Below are positions 59,962 through 64,000 of a stretch of DNA of 64,000 nt, one piece after another. The DNA is taken from the NCBI GenBank assembly GCA_965243835.1, contig OZ251578.1:248001-312000 (forward strand), read 5' to 3'. Within the stretch, counting starts at the first letter, position 1. Every line of letters starts with the position of its first letter. Both the position numbers and the translations under genes were made by a program. The notes beneath the pieces are model-generated. The model had not been told where the DNA came from. It was given only the letters and a program-made list of their open reading frames with translations, and searched no databases. The stretch is from G965202665 sp965243835. GTDB taxonomy: Bacteria > Actinomycetota > Acidimicrobiia > Spongiisociales > Spongiisociaceae.

Positions 59962-59971
59962 TAGGACCGTT

Positions 59972-61144
59972 TTATCGGGCGGGGCGCCGGGTTTCCGGCA
60001 CCAGCGCCGCCGTTCCCCAGAATACCAGCAAAGTGAAAATCAGCAACGGGGCGGCGGCCGCCTCCCGTCCCCAGTTTTCGAACAGGGCGGCCGTTATAAC
60101 CGGAGCGGCCAGAAAAGCGGCGTCGCCGGTGAGACGGTACGCCCCCAGGCGCCGTCCCAGTTTACCGTCCCCTTCGCTCAGGTCGGCCAGCGCCGCGTTG
60201 CCCACGTTCACGGCCACCGAACCCAGGGTGAGGAAAATGATGGCCGCCCACCAACCGGTGGGACCCCGCAACCAGCCGAAGGCGGCCACGCCCAGCGCCT
60301 GCAGCCCCAGTCCGGGCAGCAAAGCCGCCTTGCGGCCCACCCGGTCGGCCGCATGTCCGGCGGCCAGGGCGGCCAGGAAGCGGATGGCCCCGCCCGCCCC
60401 GATGGCCAGGCCCACCGCGCCCGGCCCCCATCCCAGCTCCCCGTCTCCCACCAGCGGGATCAGGGTTTGAATCAGGGCCCCGAAAACCGCGAACTGCGCG
60501 GCCGGGATCAGGTAGAGGACCGCCAAGGCCCGGGGGCGCGCCCGGACGGCGGATGAGGCCTCCCCGGAGGGGTCGGAGCCGAGCCGCACTCCCTTTCCCG
60601 AAAACAGATAGAAGAGGCCCATGGCCGCCGCCAGCCCCGCCCCGGCCGCGAACGCCCCCCGCCACCCCAGGAGGGAACCCAGCCCTCCCCCCGCCGCCGG
60701 GCCCGCCGCCTGTCCGGCCAGCATGGCCCCCGCGAACAGGGAAAGGGAGAGGCCGCGCCGGGCGCGGGGGACGGCCGCGAAGGCGGCGGTGGCGGTGGTT
60801 ATGGTCAAGGTGGACCCCGCCCCCATCACCAGGGCCGCCCCGTAGAGAAGCCCCGGGCCGGGGGCGAGGGCCGCGGCCAGGCCCCCCGCGGCCACTATGG
60901 CGGCCGCAACCATCATCAACCGGTCCGAGCGGCGATGTTCGATGGCCCATCCGGCGGGGAGGTCGGCCAGCAGGCGCCCCAGCGCGAACACCGACAGCAG
61001 ACCGCCCAGCCCGGTGGCCGATATTTCCAGGTCCCGCCCGATGCCGGGCAGAAGGGGAGGGCGGAAGAAAGCGGCCGCGGTCAGGACGAACACGCCTAAG
61101 CCCACCCCGACCAGGGGCCCCCGTCCCCGGAGGGGGGAGGTCAA
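59972..61144 (-). CDS. MFS transporter
   Basis: 390 residues, 12 predicted transmembrane helices. The loop motif GRLLADLPAGWAIEHRRSDR between helices 2 and 3 and GHAADRVGRKAAL between 8 and 9 are typical of the major facilitator superfamily drug or sugar exporters. ATG 61144 overlaps the LacI stop (ATGA), so regulator and transporter form one unit. Substrate unknown. Confidence 0.85.
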   Translation of the reverse strand: MTSPLRGRGPLVGVGLGVFVLTAAAFFRPPLLPGIGRDLEISATGLGGLLSVFALGRLLADLPAGWAIEHRRSDRLMMVAAAIVAAGGLAAALAPGPGLLYGAALVMGAGSTLTITTATAAFAAVPRARRGLSLSLFAGAMLAGQAAGPAAGGGLGSLLGWRGAFAAGAGLAAAMGLFYLFSGKGVRLGSDPSGEASSAVRARPRALAVLYLIPAAQFAVFGALIQTLIPLVGDGELGWGPGAVGLAIGAGGAIRFLAALAAGHAADRVGRKAALLPGLGLQALGVAAFGWLRGPTGWWAAIIFLTLGSVAVNVGNAALADLSEGDGKLGRRLGAYRLTGDAAFLAAPVITAALFENWGREAAAAPLLIFTLLVFWGTAALVPETRRPAR

Positions 61145-62163
61145 GGCCGGGCCGGAGCGGTGGAGGAGCGGACTTCCAAAGTGGGCCGGAGGCGCACCGA
61201 GGAGACGGGGCGGGACTCGTCGGCCATCAGGGACAGCAGGGCCTCCCCCGCCGCGCCCCCCATCTCCCGGTAGGGAACGCGCACCGCCGTCATAGGGGGT
61301 TGCATCATTTCCAGCAGGGGCATGTCGTTGTAGCCGGTGACGGAAATGTCCCGCCCCGGTTCACGGCCCAGGGCCCGGATGGCCCGGTAGCATCCCAGCC
61401 CCAGCAGATCGTTGCCGGCCACGATGGCGGTCAGGTCGGGACGGCGCCCCAGCAAGGCCAAGCCCGCCCGGTAGCCGGGTTCCACCTGGAACCAGTCGGC
61501 TTCCTCCACCCGTCCCGGATCCGCCTCCAGCCCCTCGGCTTCCATCCACTCCAAAAAGGCCCGCCGGCGGGCCCAACCGGTGGACAGCCAGGACGGCCCC
61601 GCGATATGCCCGATGCGGCGATGTCCCAGTTCGGCCAGGTGCCGCACCGCCAAACCTACGCCCATGCGGTCGTCTCCCGCGATGGACGGGACGGACTCAT
61701 CGTCCACCGTCCGGTTGACCAACACCACCGGAACCCCGCGTCCGGCGACGGCCGTCACCGAGGGATCGCGGCGGCTGACGGCGGCCACTAGCAGGCCGTC
61801 CGCCTGCCGGTCCAACATGGCCCTGATCACCGACTCGGCCTCCTGCTCCCCGTAGTCGGAGTTGCCGATCAGGGTCGAATATCCGCTTTCCGCCAACACC
61901 GCCTCCGCCCCGGCGATGATGGGTCCGAACAGCGGGTTCTCGATGTCGGGGATGACCATCCCCACCGACATGGTGCGGTTGGTGCGCAACCCCCGGGCCA
62001 GCGGGTGGGGGCGGTAGCCGAGGGCCCGGGCCGCTTCCAACACCCGCTTTTGGGTCTGCGGTTTGACCGCCGCCGCGGTGCGGGGGTTGAGAGCGCGGGA
62101 AACGGTGGAGGCATGCACTCCGGTTTTCCGGGCGATGTCCTGGAGGGTGGCGCGGCCGGTCAC
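61141..62163 (-). CDS. LacI-family transcriptional regulator
   Basis: 340 residues: helix-turn-helix TLQDIARKTGVHASTVSRAL (about 6-25), the hinge (GYRPHPLARGLRTNRTMSVG), and a periplasmic-binding-type effector domain (IPDIENPLFGPIIAGAE). GTG start 62163. It probably controls the coupled MFS gene and perhaps the nearby livK operon. Confidence 0.9.
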   Translation of the reverse strand: MTGRATLQDIARKTGVHASTVSRALNPRTAAAVKPQTQKRVLEAARALGYRPHPLARGLRTNRTMSVGMVIPDIENPLFGPIIAGAEAVLAESGYSTLIGNSDYGEQEAESVIRAMLDRQADGLLVAAVSRRDPSVTAVAGRGVPVVLVNRTVDDESVPSIAGDDRMGVGLAVRHLAELGHRRIGHIAGPSWLSTGWARRRAFLEWMEAEGLEADPGRVEEADWFQVEPGYRAGLALLGRRPDLTAIVAGNDLLGLGCYRAIRALGREPGRDISVTGYNDMPLLEMMQPPMTAVRVPYREMGGAAGEALLSLMADESRPVSSVRLRPTLEVRSSTAPARP

Positions 62164-62214
62164 GGCCTTAGAGAATAACGACCGGGGCGGCCGTCCGGCG
62201 CGATACGGGTTCGG

Positions 62215-63789
62215 TCATTTTCGGTCCGCCAGGACGGCTTCCAGGGACAGGCCCAAGTCGGAGAGGAGCACCCGGGCCGCGTTGCGGCCGGGGGCGGCCG
62301 AGACGGAACCGCCGGGGTGGGTGGTGGCCCCCGTCTGGTAGAGGCCGGGGAGGGGAGTGCGGTGTCCTGCCCATCCCGGAGCGGGCCGCAGGAGCCCGGA
62401 CTGGGAGGGGTCCATGTCCCCGCCGTGACAGGAACCGTGCCAGTTGTGGGCGTTCATCCGTTCCAGGTCCAGCGGGCTTTTTACATGGGAGGCCAGAATG
62501 CGCTGGTCGGGGAAGGCGGCGTAACGGCGCAGATGCTCCAGGTGGGCCCGGGCCGTCTCCTCTTTTATTTCGTCCCAATGCCGGGGACCCTCGGCCAGCC
62601 GGTAGGGATGAAACCCCACCACCTTCAATGTGTGGCGTCCCGCCGGGGCCCGGTCGGGGTCGGTCACGGTGGGGCACAGCACCAGCAAGGGCGGGTCGTC
62701 CGTGGCCGCCCGCCCGGCGCGGAAATCGTCGGCGATGCGCAACAGCCGCTCCGCGGAGTGGGGGAGGCCCGCGGCCAGCGGAGCCAGCCCGGACCGGTCG
62801 AAGAGAGCCGGGGCGTTGGTGGCGTAGTGGGCGGCGAACATGGCCACTCCCGGTTGCCAGGCGCGCACCGCTTCCCGGAAATCGGCGTCCCACACCGCGG
62901 CGGGGGCCATTTCCGCCAAGTGCTTGATGTGAATGCCGGACAGCACCGCCCGCCGCGCCCGCAATCGCTCCCCTCCCTCCAACTCCACCCCCGCGCACCG
63001 CCCCCCTTCCCGGAGCAGGCCGGTCACCGCCCGCCCGGTGCGGATGACCCCGCCCCCGTCTTCGATCACCCGGGCCAAAGACAAAGGGAGGGCGGCCGAT
63101 CCGCCCCGGGGGATGATCCAGGAGTTGGCCTGCCGTCCGTAGGGCAGGGAGAAAGCCAAGCGGGCGGTGCCCGCCCGTTGCGGGGGTTGCATGGTCATAA
63201 AGGCCATCCACAGCAGCGCCGCCCGGGAGGAAGGGTGCCGGAACCGTTCCTCGATGACTTGCAGGGCGGAGCGATGCCGCAACCGGCGCCAGCGGGCTCC
63301 CAGGGGATGGTCGGTCAACCGCTGGTCCAGGTCCGGCCCCCAGCCGAGGGGGGTGTGGTCGAAGGCGGAAAACACCCCTTTGATGCGGTCGTATTCCTCG
63401 ATCAGCGACCGGTAGCCGTCCCCGTCGGAGGGGGACAGGCGGGCGAACTCGGCGCAGGTGGCTTCCAGGTCCCGCCAGATGGTGATCGAGGTTCCGTCCG
63501 GGAAGGGGAGGTGGACCACCGGGTCCGGTTTCAGATATTCCAGGCCGTGTTCCCGCAGTCCCAGTTCATCGTTGCGCAACATGGGGTTGGATTGAATGAT
63601 GTTGTGGGCGGTGGAGCAGGTGTCGTGCCGGAAGCCGGGCAGGGTCAGTTCCTCGGAGGCGGTGTCGCCGCCCACCGTCTCCCGGGCTTCCACCACCGTC
63701 ACCGACAGCCCGGCCCGCACCAGGTAGGCGGCGGCCGCCAGGTTGTTGTGGCCCGCTCCGGCCACCGCCACGTCGCAATCGAAACTCAT
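62215..63789 (-). CDS. Phytoene-desaturase-like FAD/NAD(P)-dependent oxidoreductase
   Basis: 524 residues. N-terminal dinucleotide fold VAGAGHNNLAAAAYLVRAG, with FRHDTCSTAHNI and the C-terminal FAD motif LPGLYQTGATTHPGGSVSAAPGRNAA that mark the phytoene dehydrogenase/PYROXD2-like family. The substrate is not known; carotenoid partners are absent in the window. ATG 63789 overlaps the stop of the upstream transporter gene (TGATG). Confidence 0.88.
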   Translation of the reverse strand: MSFDCDVAVAGAGHNNLAAAAYLVRAGLSVTVVEARETVGGDTASEELTLPGFRHDTCSTAHNIIQSNPMLRNDELGLREHGLEYLKPDPVVHLPFPDGTSITIWRDLEATCAEFARLSPSDGDGYRSLIEEYDRIKGVFSAFDHTPLGWGPDLDQRLTDHPLGARWRRLRHRSALQVIEERFRHPSSRAALLWMAFMTMQPPQRAGTARLAFSLPYGRQANSWIIPRGGSAALPLSLARVIEDGGGVIRTGRAVTGLLREGGRCAGVELEGGERLRARRAVLSGIHIKHLAEMAPAAVWDADFREAVRAWQPGVAMFAAHYATNAPALFDRSGLAPLAAGLPHSAERLLRIADDFRAGRAATDDPPLLVLCPTVTDPDRAPAGRHTLKVVGFHPYRLAEGPRHWDEIKEETARAHLEHLRRYAAFPDQRILASHVKSPLDLERMNAHNWHGSCHGGDMDPSQSGLLRPAPGWAGHRTPLPGLYQTGATTHPGGSVSAAPGRNAARVLLSDLGLSLEAVLADRK

Positions 63790-64000
63790 CAGGTTCCGGA
63801 GAGGACGACCAGCAAGGACCCGCCCAACACGGCCGTTGCGCCGCCTATCAGCGGCGGGGAGGGCCGTTCCCGGGCCCCTCCCACCAACAAGGGGGCGGCG
63901 ATGATCACGGTGGGGACGGCCAGCTGGTTCAAGGTGACCCCCACCGCCACCGTCACGATGTCAAAGGCTATCCACTGCACGGCGATGCAGAAGGAGACCA
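63789..64000 (-). CDS. C-terminal part of a DMT/EamA-like transporter (runs off the window)
   Basis: Open to the window edge on the minus strand; about 70 residues are seen, with two hydrophobic helices and a GARERPSPPLIGGATAVLGG turn, as at the end of EamA-type drug/metabolite transporters. The stop overlaps the ATG of the oxidoreductase gene. The start is outside the window. Confidence 0.55.
   Translation of the reverse strand, partial: VSFCIAVQWIAFDIVTVAVGVTLNQLAVPTVIIAAPLLVGGARERPSPPLIGGATAVLGGSLLVVLSGT

Overview
The window is a GC-rich actinobacterial chromosome segment. The C-terminal SLH-like repeats of the first gene (GC..NYCP..PVTRAQMA type), the MprAB-like two-component system, the many apparently leaderless starts (a -10 box 6-8 nt before ATG/GTG), the eukaryotic-type glutamine synthetase and the poly-Thr linkers of secreted proteins fit an Acidimicrobiia-like member of the Actinomycetota. 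This placement is inference; there is no rRNA or tRNA gene in the window.

Layout. 1-6.9 kb: end of a surface SLH protein, then a phenylacetyl-CoA epoxidase operon (paaABCDE) with its own TetR regulator and a TetR-type operator between the -35 and -10 boxes, then rnhA. 7-11.6 kb: a secreted acidic repeat protein, a membrane protein and an MprAB-like two-component system; promoters of the acidic protein and of the response regulator share direct repeats spaced exactly 11 bp. 11.7-19 kb: a DUF4160 gene with one in-frame TGA, a DUF2339 membrane protein, a protein of five ribosome-modulation-factor-like repeats coupled to a small Cys-motif protein, and selA-selB. 19-22.3 kb: four overlapping genes fxsA, NUDIX, MBL hydrolase, M23 peptidase. 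22.3-26.7 kb: three tandem higBA-type toxin-antitoxin modules, only the middle one with an intact toxin. 26.7-32.3 kb: Mrp, A-type Fe-S carrier, RidA, ALDH7-type dehydrogenase, methyltransferase, GSII. 33-35.3 kb: convergent adenine methyltransferase and PD-(D/E)xK protein, a candidate type II restriction-modification pair. 35.5-41 kb: glycolate oxidase glcDEF with a membrane protein. 41-44.2 kb: a repeat cluster, a NYN-domain gene, argS.

44.3-50.2 kb is the most unusual part. A PD-(D/E)xK protein with four copies of a ~95-residue domain, a GmrSD-like (DUF262 plus HNH) protein with one copy, and a full-length MurA with a probable divergent copy are adjacent on the same strand, and MurA overlaps the GmrSD-like gene. 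Base composition switches within the first gene, so the block looks like a mosaic defence module joined to a cell-wall gene.

50.2-64 kb: twin promoter-plus-hairpin repeats, a second NYN gene, then a long operon on the minus strand for a Liv-type ABC transporter (livK-G-F-H-M) followed by Gfo/Idh/MocA oxidoreductase, DUF993 and sugar-phosphate isomerase genes, which look like uptake and breakdown of a sugar-like compound. An MFS transporter, a LacI regulator, a phytoene-desaturase-like oxidoreductase and the end of a DMT transporter close the window.
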